The position numbers were made by a program, and so were the translations under genes. From positions 1,116,001 through 1,180,000 of the forward strand of contig JAPEHQ010000013.1 in NCBI GenBank assembly GCA_027405735.1: a stretch of DNA of 64,000 nt. Direction: 5' to 3'. The notes under the pieces were generated by a model. That model saw nothing but the letters and a program-made list of their open reading frames with translations, did not search any database and had not been told where the DNA came from. Positions 10,289 through 22,569 of this stretch are shown piece by piece (position 1 is the first letter of the stretch; every line of letters starts with the position of its first letter). Source of the DNA: Mucor racemosus. Lineage: Eukaryota > Mucoromycota > Mucoromycetes > Mucorales > Mucoraceae.

Positions 10289-10635
10289 TTCATCAAGCAA
10301 ATAGTTGTAGTAATCTTTTCCTTACTTTTTTTATTTTTTTTTCCCTGCCAAGGTTTTTTCCAAAGGTTTTTATCGATCACTACAAGCTCTTCAACACTTT
10401 CATCTTATACCAAATTTATACTACTTTACTTCTCTGGTTTTCTCATTTATACTGGTGCCTCATCTACTTCAAATTGGTCTTTTCTTTTCTATCCTGGTCA
10501 TGTCAACTCTTTTCTTTATGCCTATCCTCATTTTTGAATTAATTTTCCCAAGATCTGCGTCTTTAAATTAATTTGAAACATGATCTACAAAACCCACTTC
10601 CCGGTTTTATCTCATAGAAGGCTGGGGGGGAGCAA
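10289..10635 (+). other. Ty3-1 3' untranslated region with polypurine tract
   Basis: Non-coding T-rich and C/T-rich stretch between the gag-pol stop and the 3' LTR. The purine run at 10616-10635 immediately before the LTR is the expected plus-strand primer. Confidence 0.7.
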
Positions 10636-11164
10636 TGTTGTATTCCACCTACTAGTATCATACATTATCACCTTCTACAGTATCAATACATCTTACAATC
10701 TATTGACTACGACATGTATTGAAGTGCAAGTCTTGATATCGGATATAAGAAACTCCTAGCGTACCAAGTTTAATCCAGTAATTACCAAGAACGCTTGGAC
10801 CTCAATTATGACACCACATTATTTCATCCCAGCAGTTAACCAATCAAGTAGTTATCAAATCAACATCCAAGCATATTTAGCGCAGCATTGAAACAACACA
10901 ACTCACAAGCTCTGCAAGAACGGTTAAATTATGATTGATCCATTTCAATCCATAGATTACTATCAAACAGATCCAATAGTTCAATAGTGCCTTAAATTAC
11001 ATCTCAGGATCTCAATGTCTAGTCAATATAAAAGGCCATACTTTTACATCTAAATAAACGATATCTTGTTTTTATTATACAGTTGAAGAACTGATTAATT
11101 ACTCATTCTTTTATAATTGTATTCTTTTTTAAGTACTATTTATCAATCCTGAAAATATACGACA
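10636..11164 (+). repeat. 3' LTR of Ty3-1
   Basis: 529 bp, no difference from the 5' LTR found by eye. Followed by the second copy of the GCAAG duplication. Confidence 0.95.
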
Positions 11165-11169
11165 GCAAG

Positions 11170-11420
11170 CACGGTTAAATCATAATTGATCCATTTCCAT
11201 CCATAGATTACTATCAAAAAGATCTAATGGTTCAATAGTGCCTTATGAAATTACGTCTCAGGATCTCAATGTCAAATCAATATAAAAGGCCATACTTTTA
11301 TATCTAAATAAAAAACGATATCTTGTTTTTATTATACAGTTGAAGAAATGATTCATTACTCATTCTCTTTTAATTATATCATTTTTAAGTATTATTTATT
11401 AATCCTGAAAATATACGACA
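11170..11420 (+). repeat. Older Ty3-1-family LTR, right half
   Basis: Continues the LTR interrupted at 4111 (CACGGTTAAATCATAATTG onward) and ends in ATACGACA like the young LTR. It shows several substitutions and small indels against Ty3-1. Immediately followed by R1 copy B. Confidence 0.85.
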
Positions 11421-12300
11421 AATACTAACACTTTTTAATAATGAAACTTACTTGATTTGATGTGCTCTATAACATATTTTAGTATGAAAAAATTCTGAGC
11501 ACTTATTTTTAATCCATTTTTTCACATTTTTGTAGTAGATTTTAAAATATTCGTTAAATTGAACAGCATTTTTTTTACATTTATTTTACCAACCTTGTTG
11601 AGCTCTCTTGGATCCAATTTAGTTTTTTTCAAAATATTGATTTTTCGAGGAGATATCCTCAAAAATTTATACAAAGAGATACCTTCTTTTCTAGTTCAGT
11701 TTTTCCCCTGTATACCCTCATTCCAAATTCTGAATTTGAAAAAAAATTGATAAAAATCTTGTTTTCTCTACGAAAAATGCAGCTAGAAGCTTCAACAATG
11801 GCCCTGTCGATAGATAATTTTGCTGTACATTACTTTCATTATTTATATTTGAAACATGCTTATAAAAAGTAATGTTTAGCTTTAAAAAACCTCCAAAATT
11901 CTAATTGTATTTTATGCAATATTTAATGTAAAACATTTGCCTGACTTTTATTTAGATGGATACAGAATTTAAAACTGTACAAAAACTATTTAATGCACTA
12001 GGTCTACTTACTTTGTAACTTATGAGCTATTAAATTATTTTGTTTTTTGGTCATTTTCTGATCGATTATACAACAAATCGATTTTGAAACTCAGTTATGA
12101 TAGGGTTTAAGCTGTAATGTCCCTATTGTTTTGATTATCTTGACGAAAAATCAATATTTTTCACTGATACAAAAAATGCGGAATAGCTTTCAGTTGGATC
12201 TATCTTGTGAGTAAAGTAGGGACATTGCCTAGCCGAGCTTGCACTAATAAATTTGACAGGCAAACCCGGCTCGACACCCATTAACAGAAAACGTGAAAAC
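11421..12300 (-). repeat. R1 repeat copy B
   Basis: Reverse-complement copy of R1. It shares with copies D and E the phrases around ATTGATTTTTCGAGGAGATA, CTACGAAAAATGCAGCTAG, TCTATCTTGTGAGT and AAGCTGTAATG. The left end is cut by the older LTR. Near its right end sits a 51-bp palindromic insertion (12226-12276). Confidence 0.8.
12226..12276. repeat. 51-bp mini inverted-repeat element, copy 1
   Basis: The reverse complement begins TGTCGAGCCGGGTTTGCC and ends GCTCGGCTAGGCA. It matches 48963-49014 along its length. Too small to encode anything. Confidence 0.55.
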
Positions 12301-13186
12301 GTGAAAATGGCACAAATGAATTTCAAAAAATTAATTTGAATCTATCATGGTTCATCATAGAATTTCATTATTTGAAGATGTAACATTGGGACTTTATGCC
12401 TATTAAAGTAATTATAAATGCTAAATATCTCGACTGGGTAAAAAGGTATCAAAAAAGCATCCTGGTTCTATGACATACTGTTTTTTTTTTATAATCTTGT
12501 CTTCTTTTGAAAGTACCAACTTTTGCTTATATACTGCACCAACTCTATTTCATCAAGTGTCAATCCATATTGAAATGTCGTATCTTAGGATCAATAATTA
12601 TATTAAAAGACTACTACATTCGATTATTTAAACAAATATATACTTATGATTGTTTTTTGAAATATCGGCCTTCATCTCAAAACATCTGTTCCAAAATTTC
12701 AAAGAGGCATCAGCTTTGTACTCGACGCATATTTTCGTTAACATATGAAGACCAAATAATTACTACACTAACATCTTTTGAAAGTCAAGTCGATCAACCA
12801 ATTGACAAACTGCTGTTAGCAATGTGGTCAGTTTTACCGAAATTCAGAACACCATTTTCAATACAACATGGGAGGGATAAGCTTTATCTTATCCCTAAGA
12901 TGATGATATATATTCCTGAATATCTCAAAATGTATATAATAATTTGGGTTAGTTTCTAGAAAACAAATGCTACATGTTTTTTCTACTTAAAATGATATGT
13001 TTATATTGAGATGAATGCATTAATAATATAAAAGTTAATTAAATACGGATAAATATTTAATACAACATACACTTTCCCAGTGAGATAATAAATATTTAAG
13101 TTTCCTATTCTATATTTTCATATACCTTACTCTACTTTTTTTTTATATCTTTTTTATCTTTACTATTACATATATACTTTTCTATA
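12301..13186. other. Intergenic stretch upstream of the snf4-like gene
   Basis: A plus-strand open frame at 12507-12959 (150 codons) starts only with TTG, resembles no family I know and is AT-driven; I do not call it a gene. CT-rich leader DNA (13120-13180) just before the snf4 ATG is typical of a fungal promoter. Confidence 0.5.
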
Positions 13187-14380
13187 ATGTCTTTTACATC
13201 ATCCAGTGCGCCATCAACCAAAAATTTCAATAGAGAATCAGTTGGCTCAACACCACCTTTACAGGAACAAGCTTGCGAAATACAAACATTAATGTGCTCT
13301 TTTTTAAAAGAGCATACAGCATATGACGTTTTGCCCGTAAGCTATCGACTTATTGTATTCGATACTCGACTTTTAGTAAAGAAAGCATTGAATGCACTTG
13401 TACAAAACGGTAAATACAGCGATATAAATATATTTCATTAATACTCAATAACAAGCCTTTCGGTAGGTATTGTTTCTGCCCCTTTGTGGTCGAGCGAAAC
13501 GCAGAGATTTGCGGGTATGCTAACCGTAGCCGATTTTATCAATCTGATACAATACTATTATACCCATTCGTCTGTTGAAGATGCATTTCGTGAAATTGAA
13601 AGTTTTGAGCTGGCTCATTTGCGTAATGTAGAGAAATTAGTTGGAGCGCCTGCACCGCAATTAGTATCTATGGATCCTATGGCTACATTATATGACGCGT
13701 GTCGTAAGCTGGCTGAAAGCAGGGTACATCGAGTACCTTTGTTAGATAAAGAACCGGAAACTGGAACAGAAATGATTGTGAGCGTGATTACACAATACCG
13801 TATATTGAAATTTATTGCCTCCAATGTGAGTATTAGTTCTTGATTTGTGCTACTTGTTTTATTCACTCACACAAATTTGTATAGTTTAAACATACAAGAG
13901 CATTAAGACAACCTTTATCAGAATTGAAAATTGGAACTTATGAGAATATTGCAACGGCATCCATGTCAACACCAGTGATTCAAGTCATTAATATGTTTGT
14001 GGAACAAAATATCAGTGCAGTGCCTATTGTGGATGCTAATGGCGTTGTGCTTAATGTATATGAAACAATTGATGTGATGGTAAGGATTGGAAAGCGCTGT
14101 ATGTATGAGAACGAGCTATTAAATAAAGTTGTAGAGTATTGCAAGATCAGGAAGATATAAAGAATTGGATATTCCGGTTGGAGAAGCAATGGAAGCAAGA
14201 CCCAAAGATTATCCTGGAGTGCATACATGTACGCTAAATGATACATTACATTCCATCTTTAGAACCATCAGAAAACAAAGAGTGTATAGATTAATTATTG
14301 TGGATGGTGAAAACAAATTGATTGGAATTGTTAGTTTATCGAATATTTTGGGTTATCTTGTAGGTTATAAGCGTTCATAG
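13187..14380 (+). CDS. AMPK/SNF1 complex gamma subunit (Snf4-like, four CBS motifs)
   Basis: Four exons: 13187-13409, 13467-13825, 13885-14079, 14135-14380, giving 340 aa. Introns of 57, 59 and 55 nt have GT...AG ends and keep frame. CBS repeats lie at about residues 38-110 (VSYRLIVFDTRLLVKKALNA), 135-195 (ESRVHRVPLLD), 210-260 (QNISAVPIVD, NVYETIDVM) and 268-335 (RKQRVYRLIIVDGENKLIGI). The gamma subunit binds adenine nucleotides and regulates the SNF1/AMPK kinase, which switches on alternative carbon use and energy-saving responses. Length and intact HR/YR positions fit a functional orthologue of yeast Snf4. Start chosen because it follows a CT-rich leader and no upstream in-frame ATG improves the family fit. 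Confidence 0.92.
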
Positions 14381-14813
14381 TGTTGTTGTTTTTAATAAAC
14401 GCATTTGTAAATTTATTATGATCATCTTGACATATTGCTATCCTACATCATCTACTCGAACTTTAATATCACAAGCTCAACATGTGAAAATGCTGTTAAA
14501 TATGTATTTAATCAACTAAAGAACTGGCGGGATTACCCTTTTAATATTAATTCTGAGTGAATGTCTATATAACATTCAGTTGTCATTTTGTTGCTAGCGC
14601 TAATGTATAGACCGTTGAAATTTTTTATAGAAATGTTGATATTTGAGATGCTTTGTGTTACAGTTACACATAAATCAGTGTAGTGGCATATATTGGCATA
14701 CAACCAATTATATGGATATGACTCAATATGATTGACAAATAATGAATAAAAGATGTTTATGTATAGATAATGCTAATTATATATAGAGGGAGAAAAAAAT
14801 AATATACAATTAT
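14381..14813. other. Spacer between convergent snf4-like and ilv6 genes
   Basis: AT-rich 3' flanks of two convergent genes; nothing else recognisable. Confidence 0.6.
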
Positions 14814-15981
14814 TTATCCAGGAGGAAGCAAAGAAGCATCAACAGCATCAGAATCTTCGTATGAATGTTCAGTTTGAGGTTCATAATGATCATGAACAGG
14901 AGATCTAGGCATAGCCATAATACCTAATAAAGAATATATATATATATATAAGTATACTACATTCAAAACAACCCAAGTTAAATATAAACTTACCAGTTCT
15001 TGAAGCTTCGAGGATACCGAAAGGTTTACAGAGCTTCATGAATGAGGATAATCTGCTAGATTTGGCACATAATTCGATAATAACAGAATCTGAAGAAACA
15101 TCAACAACCTTACCGTCAAAGAGACGAGTAAGTTCTGTCAAAGCACGCAAATGAGAGAATGTTTCACGAAGGGTATCAGAAGAAGAGGCATCTTGCTATT
15201 TTACACAAAGTATTAGTTAAATGTCAAGTATATTTGTTTCGAATATTCATCCTTACGTTCTTATAACGAGTTACGTTCTCATCTTCATATTCAACATCAT
15301 CATCCAACTTGGCAGTAGGTAATTGTTCATGTAAATGTTCAGGACCAAGAATTGAAACCTTGATCAACAAAAGTTCACGTTCGACCAACTTTGTCTTTGA
15401 ATAATCCAAAACAGCCCAAACAGGAACCTATTGTAAATACAAACAGATAATACCATTAACATATTGATTTTCCAATCCTTCACTTTATAATATTTACCAA
15501 ATCTTCCAATTGACGTCTAGCTTGTTCAATTTGAACATTTCTTCCATTAAAGACAATTGTCATACGACTGAGATCCTCGACTTCTGTGTTGGCAACAACA
15601 AGAGACTCAATGTTAAAGCCACGAGCAGCCAAAATACCAGAAACACGGCTTAATACACCAGGTTCATTTTGAACTAAACAATTCAAGACATGACGGGTCT
15701 CAGGTTGAAGACTAGGAGCAGGTGTATTGTAGAGAATGTTAGTAACTGCGTCTTCAACAGTAGGTTGAGGGACAACAGGAACAGGAGCGAAACGACGTTG
15801 ACGAATATGTTTCTTGAAAGAAATGGCAGAAGTAGCGGAACTACTTTGAGAGGCTAAAAATCTGGCATTATTAATGACAGGAGAACGAGTGTTTTGAGCC
15901 TACAGCATGTTAGATCAATCAGTATTTAAACAGCTTAAAAAAAGAGAAACTTACAACTCGAGTTGCAATAGATCTAAACAT
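14814..15981 (-). CDS. ilv6: Acetolactate synthase regulatory (small) subunit
   Basis: Five exons on the minus strand: 15981-15955, 15899-15498, 15427-15257, 15195-14994, 14923-14814, coding 303 aa; all junctions keep frame. The N-terminus is rich in Arg, Ser and Ala without acids (MFRSIATRV...), a likely mitochondrial targeting peptide. An ACT domain begins near residue 78 (RHVLNCLVQNEPGVLSRVSG, ending RRQLEDL). The C-terminal ALS small-subunit domain follows (VWAVLDYSKTKLVERELLLI to GILEASRTGIMAMPRSP). It activates the catalytic Ilv2 subunit and gives valine feedback inhibition in branched-chain amino-acid synthesis in the mitochondrion. Length close to yeast Ilv6 (309 aa). An AT dinucleotide run lies in the last intron. 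Confidence 0.95.
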
Positions 15982-16456
15982 TTTTTTTTTATGTGTAAAG
16001 AAAGGAATGTGGGGGAGTCGAGTATTTTGAGCTTCTTTTTATACCAAAAAAAGACTGGTTACCCCAGATTTCAACCATTCAGGGAATTTCCATGTATCTT
16101 GTTTAATGGCTGTGACGAGAAGTTGAATCATATACAACAAAGAAAGCTTATTGGTACATCTGCTGTGAATCTTAATTTCAAACGCTCACCCTGCGTTTTT
16201 GATCAAATTATACAAAATGAAAGCATAAAGACAAGAGACACAATATCTTATTCATGTAAAATACCTTGGATCATTGGATATTCAACTCAATTTCTATTTA
16301 AAATATCATTTATACCATAAAGAAATGCCTTTATGGAATCCTCATTAGGTTAATGTGAAAGTTACACCAGCAAGATAAGCTTAAAAAGCCACTCTGCGTA
16401 TTTGATATGAAAAGCAGCCTTTATTATGCAATAATTCAAGGGAAAAAAAAACACAA
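15982..16456. other. Promoter region of ilv6 and 3' flank of the irc3-like gene
   Basis: Open frames here on the plus strand overlap the ilv6 start and have no family resemblance. Presumably holds the ilv6 promoter; no clear TGACTC Gcn4-type site was noticed. Confidence 0.45.
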
Positions 16457-18196
16457 TCAAGAAGGCACAACAAAGCTTCTGACAGAGATGTTGAGATCGT
16501 CCAAATGCCTATAAATCAACATTATCAAGTTAATACAAATGTTTAAATATCCAAATCAATTTCTTACTTTTTAAGCTTGTCGCTAATAAGAGGTTCGGGA
16601 GCAGTAATCTTCTTTTTGCTATCAAGGGATTTAGCCAGCAATTCTCTTGCTTCCTTTTCTAACCTTCTCTTGCCAATCATATGTTGCAAGTTCTTGTAAT
16701 GATTAATAACAACAAAGTCATCTTCTACAAGAAAAAGTGAGGCGTTAATAACACGTTAATCAATAAGATCAACTACCACAAACCATATTTATCTGCGCCG
16801 ACTTCTTTTTTGGCATTCTTTCCAGCAGATTTCTTGACAACCTTCTTCTTTGAGTTGACTGATTCATCTAAATCATCTTGGCTAGTCATCATACCATCAA
16901 ACAAACGTTCAAAATTAGTTTGAAAGTCGATAACGAGACAATCCTGTTTATCCTCGTGCAAACGAGATCCTCTTCCTAGCATCTGCTGGAACAAGGGTTC
17001 CGAGCAAGTTCGTCTTGCCAACAGGATGCAATCTACACGAGGGAGATCTGTACCTTCTGTGAGGATGGCTAAATAGAAATATTTAATTATGCATGTCAGA
17101 TTAAAGCTGCTTCCAATCCTTACCACAGTTTACCAGCACCGAGATTTTACCATTCTTGAAATCATCTAGGATCTTTGCCCGGGTCTTTGCATCAGTTTTG
17201 CTGGTAATGAACTTGGCATTAACTCCTGCATCGATAAAGTCTTCACATAAAACTTGAGTTTTTTCAATGTTTTTAGCAAAAACAAGAGTAGATTTTCTCT
17301 TTTTCTTCAATGCAAATTGCTGCCAACTAGCAATAATGACTTTATGAAACATATCCTCATCTAATTCTGTATCAGTTTCAACTGTAGTGATTCGTAAATC
17401 ACTCAAGTAACCAATATCAATCATTTCCATCAAACCTAGATGAAATGATACATTTCCAAATACAGGCTCGAGGGATTGCTTATCGCTTCTTTTAGGTGTA
17501 GCGGTACAACCCCATAGAAGAGTTTTAGAATCATCCTCAAGAAGACCGAAATGCTCATAAATTCTCATATAAGTTTTAGTGACACCACGGTGCGCTTCAT
17601 CCACAATGACGGCTTTGAAATGCTTTGGGTTGAACTTTTCCATACGGTATTTTGATTTGTCTTTTTTGTCCTTGGCGTTTAAGCTTTGTACAGAAGCTAC
17701 AACCACGTCTGTAGTCAAAGGATCGGCGAGATTTTTATCTTGTTCAATGTTGACCTCCTAAACAAATAGATATTAGTATTAAAACTGTATATCGATTCAA
17801 TTTAAAAAGTACCAGTTTTGGGTTATATTTCGAAATTTGAGCTTTTGCTTGATGCAACAACTCAATTCTGTGTGCTAACACAAGAACTTTTGCTGCTTTT
17901 GAATTGGGAGATGGTATCAATGGTATTAAATTCGACATAACAACCTATATATTTTTATTAGAAAGCATTGGTTTGACATTTAAATGTTGAAGCATACAGT
18001 TTTCCCGCTTCCTGTATTTAGATGAATAGCTTTATCAGTGGTCTGTTCTATTCGTTGTATAATATAATTCTGTCAAATATTAAATTTGCATACCAGTAGG
18101 AAGAGAAATCAGTTGTTGATATTGACCTTTCTTGAGATTAGCTAAAGTATCCCTAATACACCTGTCTTGATAATCTCTCAACTTTGCAATGTCCAT
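16457..18196 (-). CDS. Irc3-like SF2 DEAH helicase, probably mitochondrial
   Basis: Seven exons: 18196-18094, 18011-17998 (14 nt), 17944-17813, 17757-17124, 17068-16784, 16724-16568, 16508-16457, giving 458 aa. Motifs in order: LRDYQ Q-motif-like start, Walker A PTGSGKT completed by the 14-nt exon, LVLAHRIELLHQA (Ia), VIVDEAH (II), GCTATPKR (III), LVNCAILTEGTDLP and MLGRGSRLHEDKQDCLVIDF (V-VI). These define the Irc3 branch of superfamily 2, which in yeast maintains mitochondrial DNA. The exon-6 frame meets TAA at the splice site (LKK stop); splicing at GTAAGAAA instead adds a final exon ending RSFVVPS. No clear presequence is visible, so location is inferred from the family. Confidence 0.85.
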
Positions 18197-19439
18197 TTTA
18201 TTTCGAGTGTTTCAGGCAAGAAATTAGTAAAAACAAAAGGAATCAAACAAAAGGAATCAAACAAAACGTAGCCTACGATTTAAACTATTTGTTGTGTTAC
18301 ATCCTCATATGTGACGGATAATTCCCTTAAATATGAACGATTCAAATACTTTTTGAGCACTTGATGCTAAAAAGCAGTAATTGTAATTTCACTATGGAGA
18401 TCGGCACAGTAGCAATGTCTTGTACCAGTTTGAATCAGCCCCCATGTCAACCAACTGATAAATTCATCTGAATACTAGATCTACCTATCCTTGTGAATCG
18501 AAGTTCATGCGGTGTATATTATTTCAAATCAATCAATCAATATTTATCTTTACTTGTGCATATAAAACATTATTATTGTAATGGACAATTATTAACTCGG
18601 AATAAACATGAAAACTTTCCTTTCGGTCTATCTGTATTTACTGATTTCATTACTTTAGTTTTTCAGGGCAAAGTCCAACTATACAACTTTGCAATAAGAT
18701 GAAGCATTTTGCATGAATGACATTTTGTGTTGAAACGAAGTCTCTTTAATTGGCAACAAATACCAGATACTTAAATTTAGGTTCAAAGCTCAAATCAAGT
18801 GCGTGTACCTACTAATACAGACCGATTCTGACTTGATTTAACCTATTTCCAGTTGCTGAACAAGAGATGCAATTTTGCATTAAACATTCACTGTCGCTTT
18901 TTCTTGATATCGGCAAACTTCTGAAATCCAGAGCTACTCTCTTCAATAAAATTGCTAAATCTTAAATAAATGAATTTTATTTCAAGATTATTTTACATTC
19001 ATAGGCTTAATTATAGAGTTTATGCAGCATATTGAATAGGTTCAATTTCAAGGCGCTCTGGCAAGCTGTACCTGCTATAAATCCTTAATTCCATAAATCG
19101 AATGAAAAACAGAGATGAATACTGATAAGTATTTGGCTTCAAAAAAACTTTACTTGTCAGCTAAGCTTGGTAATGGAAATGTTGCTAGTAGGTCAATTGT
19201 TAGTACACATCAAAACGATAATCACATATAGACTATGTGACATGGAGGGTGTACTATAAACACTAGAGTAGCCTTGTTGTTACGATGTACTGAGATTAAA
19301 CCTTTGTTATTGAATTTGGTCCTTTTAATGACATCTTTTAATAATAACTAATAGATTCTTATATATTTTTTATTCTAGAAGCAAAAAAGGTGCACTCCAT
19401 AATTTGAAATGGATATTGTATTCTTTCTTTTGTAGTTAC
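18197..19439. other. Intergenic stretch upstream of the irc3-like gene
   Basis: No coding frame above noise. Contains the irc3 promoter side (18197-18330) and otherwise unique AT-rich DNA. Confidence 0.55.
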
Positions 19440-20985
19440 TCGAGAAAAATTTGAATTTTCATAGTTTTCAATCTTCAAAATTGGAGCATGCCCTCTTTTC
19501 TATAACTACCCTCATAATAAACACTTTCAGGGTACTTTAGACATTGCTGAACAAATATAGATTGGTTATATTACGTTACATATTCCCAAATTTATTTTAT
19601 ATATCACAAAAGGCTCAAAAACACGTAAAATTCACTGCTTTTTTCTTGAAAACTGGGGTTCACTTTTCTCATCTGCTCCACTCTTTTTTTCATTATATAG
19701 CATCAAGAACAAATTATATGCTAATGTACCTGAGATGTGCAGCTTTAATTCAAAAATAAGTATTCAAAAATATCCTACTTTTTACAGTTGGTATTAATTT
19801 TTCAGTGCTAATGTTTCAGATTTTTACGCGTATTTCACTACTACAAATTGAAAACTTTGAAGCTTCATATCTCTACGAAAAATTAAGTTACATTGGCAAT
19901 TTTTTATAATAAAACTTACTTGTTTTGAAGTTCTTTATAACATATTTTAGTATAAAAAAATTCTGAGCACTTTTATTTTTTTTTCATTTTTTTTGACATT
20001 TTTGTAGTAGATTTCAAAATATTCGTTAAATTAAGCAACGCTTTTTTTACATTCATGTCATTAAGCTCGTTGAGCTCTCTTAGACGCAAATTAATTTTTT
20101 TTAAAATATTGATTTTTCGTGGAGATATCCTTAAAAATGTGTACAAAGAGATACTTTCATTTCTAACCTCGATTTTTCCCTTATAAACCCTCATCCCAAA
20201 TTCTGAATTTGAAAAAAAAATGACAAAAATCTTGTTTCCTCTACGAAAAATGCAGCTAGAAGCTTCAACAATGACCCTGTCGATAAATAATTTTGCTTTG
20301 CATTACCTCCTTTATTTATTTTTGAAATATGCTTATAAAAAGTAATGCGTATCTTCAAAAAACCTTCAAAATTTCAATCGCATTTTGCGCAAAATTTAAT
20401 GTAAAATATTTGTTTGAATTTTGTTTAGATAGATACAGAATCCAAAACTGTACTGAGGCTATTTAACACGCTAGGTTTACTTACTTTGTAGTTCATGAAC
20501 TATTAAACGATTTTGTTTTTTTGAATCATTTTTCAATCATTTTTCAATCATTTTTTTATCCTCGAATCGATTTTGGAACCCAGCTAGCCTAGACTTTAAG
20601 CTGTGATACGAACTGTTATTTATTGTAATGAATCAAATTATTACTATGATAATTCACAGCAGTAATGCTCATCTCAAATGTTCCTATAAATACTATAAGA
20701 AAATTATTCTACAATTCCTTCTTGTAAAATTATTTGTCTTTCTTATTCTTTACATCCTTATTTATTTCCCTCATCAACTAATGTCTAATTTACAAATAAG
20801 AAAATCAACCTTCCTTTAACCAATATTCACCGGTCTTTAATATTAAAAATCATATCATTAGCATATCATTTTAACCATAATATTTTTTATCTAAGATCAC
20901 AGATCATTGCATTTAATTATCTCAACAAAAAATGCATTAGTAGCTTTAGAGTTGAATATATCTTGTGCATACAAAAACCTAATAC
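19440..20985 (-). repeat. R1 repeat copy D (near full length)
   Basis: Reverse-complement copy running from the terminal phrase CGAGAAAAATTTGAATTTTC (19441) to ATATCTTGTGCATAC (about 20975). It covers essentially all of the unit seen in copies A, B and E, with 10-25% divergence judged by eye. The frame at 19973-20194 reproduces the one at 59613-59984 only as a by-product of alignment, and it is full of Lys/Asn/Leu, so I do not call it coding. Confidence 0.8.
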
Positions 20986-22569
20986 CTCAATTTAGGTTCC
21001 CATCAATTTTTTATAATCAATTTTAGGTCAATCTTAGTAAATTTTGGTCAATGTTTGGCCAGTGGACTTATATTCTGGTATTAATATTTCTATTTTCCAA
21101 GAGAGATCAATAGCCTATAGAGTAAAGGTACTTTTGGGTTATTACATACGGTGAATTCGAATGATTTTTACTTAATGTTCAGTGAACAGTTTATTACATT
21201 TTAGGGTTATAATATGTTGAGAATTATATTCAAAGCATATATCTATTTTTTTTTTACTTGCACATTCATGTGTATTTCTTTGTAAAATCCTTATCAAAAA
21301 ATATCGCATTTTCGGACCCGCAACTCCAGTTATGAGTATAGTGTGGAAATATTGAAATATTGAAATTACATTCGATTTTCAGATTTTTATACTTGAACAA
21401 AGCTTTACATTCTGTATATAAAGCATGCATAGCTTTGTGATTATCATTTACAGGACTTTTAATTGTGCTTTTTATGGATGCAGAAAACGCATAAATTTTT
21501 CATTTAAATTTTTGGAAAGAATTGGTGGCTCGGCATGTGCTACCACCTTTCATTCTTTGCTTATGAAATTAGATAGGTTTTTATTACCAAGGAAATTGGA
21601 GAAAATGCAACATAAAGTAAAAATGGCTTGTGAATAATGGTTTGCACTAGCTCTGAGATTTAGAAACCAGTAAATCCATTGAAAAATGATGTTTCAACCG
21701 TGCGGTCTTTTACAATTTCACCAAAAATCTCAACATAAAAGAGATATATTACATATCTAGGCCACATTTATTCATTAATTTACATACTTTTGGATGACTA
21801 ACATTCGAACTTGAGGTAGCAGCTTCATGGAATTGCTTCAAACCTGTTTCATTTGAGTGTGTAACATGGCGACTGTGGCACCATTTGTTTCGTTTTTTGG
21901 TTCTTCATGTGCAACCATAAATTGAAAGTTGGTAGTGCGTACACTATGAGTGCAAATATTTTTGATGTAATATAAGCATCGAGCTGCCTAGAATAATAGT
22001 TATATCTATAAATTGTATATAAGTCTATGTTTTCTGAAATTTTTGGTCAGAAAATTGTACATTGTTGTTATGAACGTCCAGATTTGAAGCAAAAACTAGT
22101 TACTATGTGCTAGCGCATACATGGTCTAATTATTGATTCAAAAGCACTTTTAGATGATATAAAGCTAAAACATGTAAGGTAAAAGTAATTGATCTGTTTT
22201 CCATGCATCATGTACATATCCCATATGTCAAATTTTAAGATTTCCCAAGGATTAAGCTCAAATTCTCATTTTACTTGAAAATATATGCTGTTTCAATATA
22301 TTTATGTTGCGCAGTAAGGTGCAGCAGTTTTTGAATTTTATTTCAATTTTAATCCATACCTTTTTATTGTCGGCCGAAATGGAAATAGTTTACGTATATG
22401 TTCAAGGGCATGCTTTAATTTAAAACTGATTTTATTATAATTGCGAAAGTACGTGGCAAGGTTGTAATCATACAGCATTAAATTGAAAAAAAAAAAAGTA
22501 TTTCATCTTTGATGCATTGAAGCGTTGTAAAATGCATGTATTGATTTTTATTTGTATTACAAATTGAAT
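20986..22569. other. Intergenic AT-rich stretch
   Basis: No supportable gene. Short frames (for example 21425-21637) lack family features. About 80 bp at 20750-20830 resembles 24715-24800 (shared ATCTAATTTACA and ATCAACCTTC phrases), a minor repeat. Confidence 0.5.

Larger units (their letters stand above)
4112..11164 (+). mobile_element. Ty3-1: complete Ty3/gypsy chromovirus retrotransposon
   Basis: Two 529-bp LTRs (4112-4640 and 10636-11164) look identical by eye and begin TGTTG and end ACGACA. They enclose one uninterrupted gag-pol frame. A perfect 5-bp target duplication GCAAG flanks it (4107-4111 and 11165-11169). The target was an older LTR of the same family. Intact ORF, identical LTRs and intact duplication show a very recent insertion. 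A polypurine tract (AGAAGGCTGGGGGGGAG) precedes the 3' LTR. No TGG-type primer site follows the 5' LTR; the junction reads TTTTTTTTAATC. Confidence 0.95.

Noticed and set aside
12507..12959. 150-codon open frame upstream of the snf4-like gene.
   Set aside because: Begins only at TTG, no family resemblance, and AT-driven composition.
15907..16320. 137-codon plus-strand frame over the ilv6 promoter.
   Set aside because: Overlaps the start and first intron of ilv6 on the other strand; no domain pattern.
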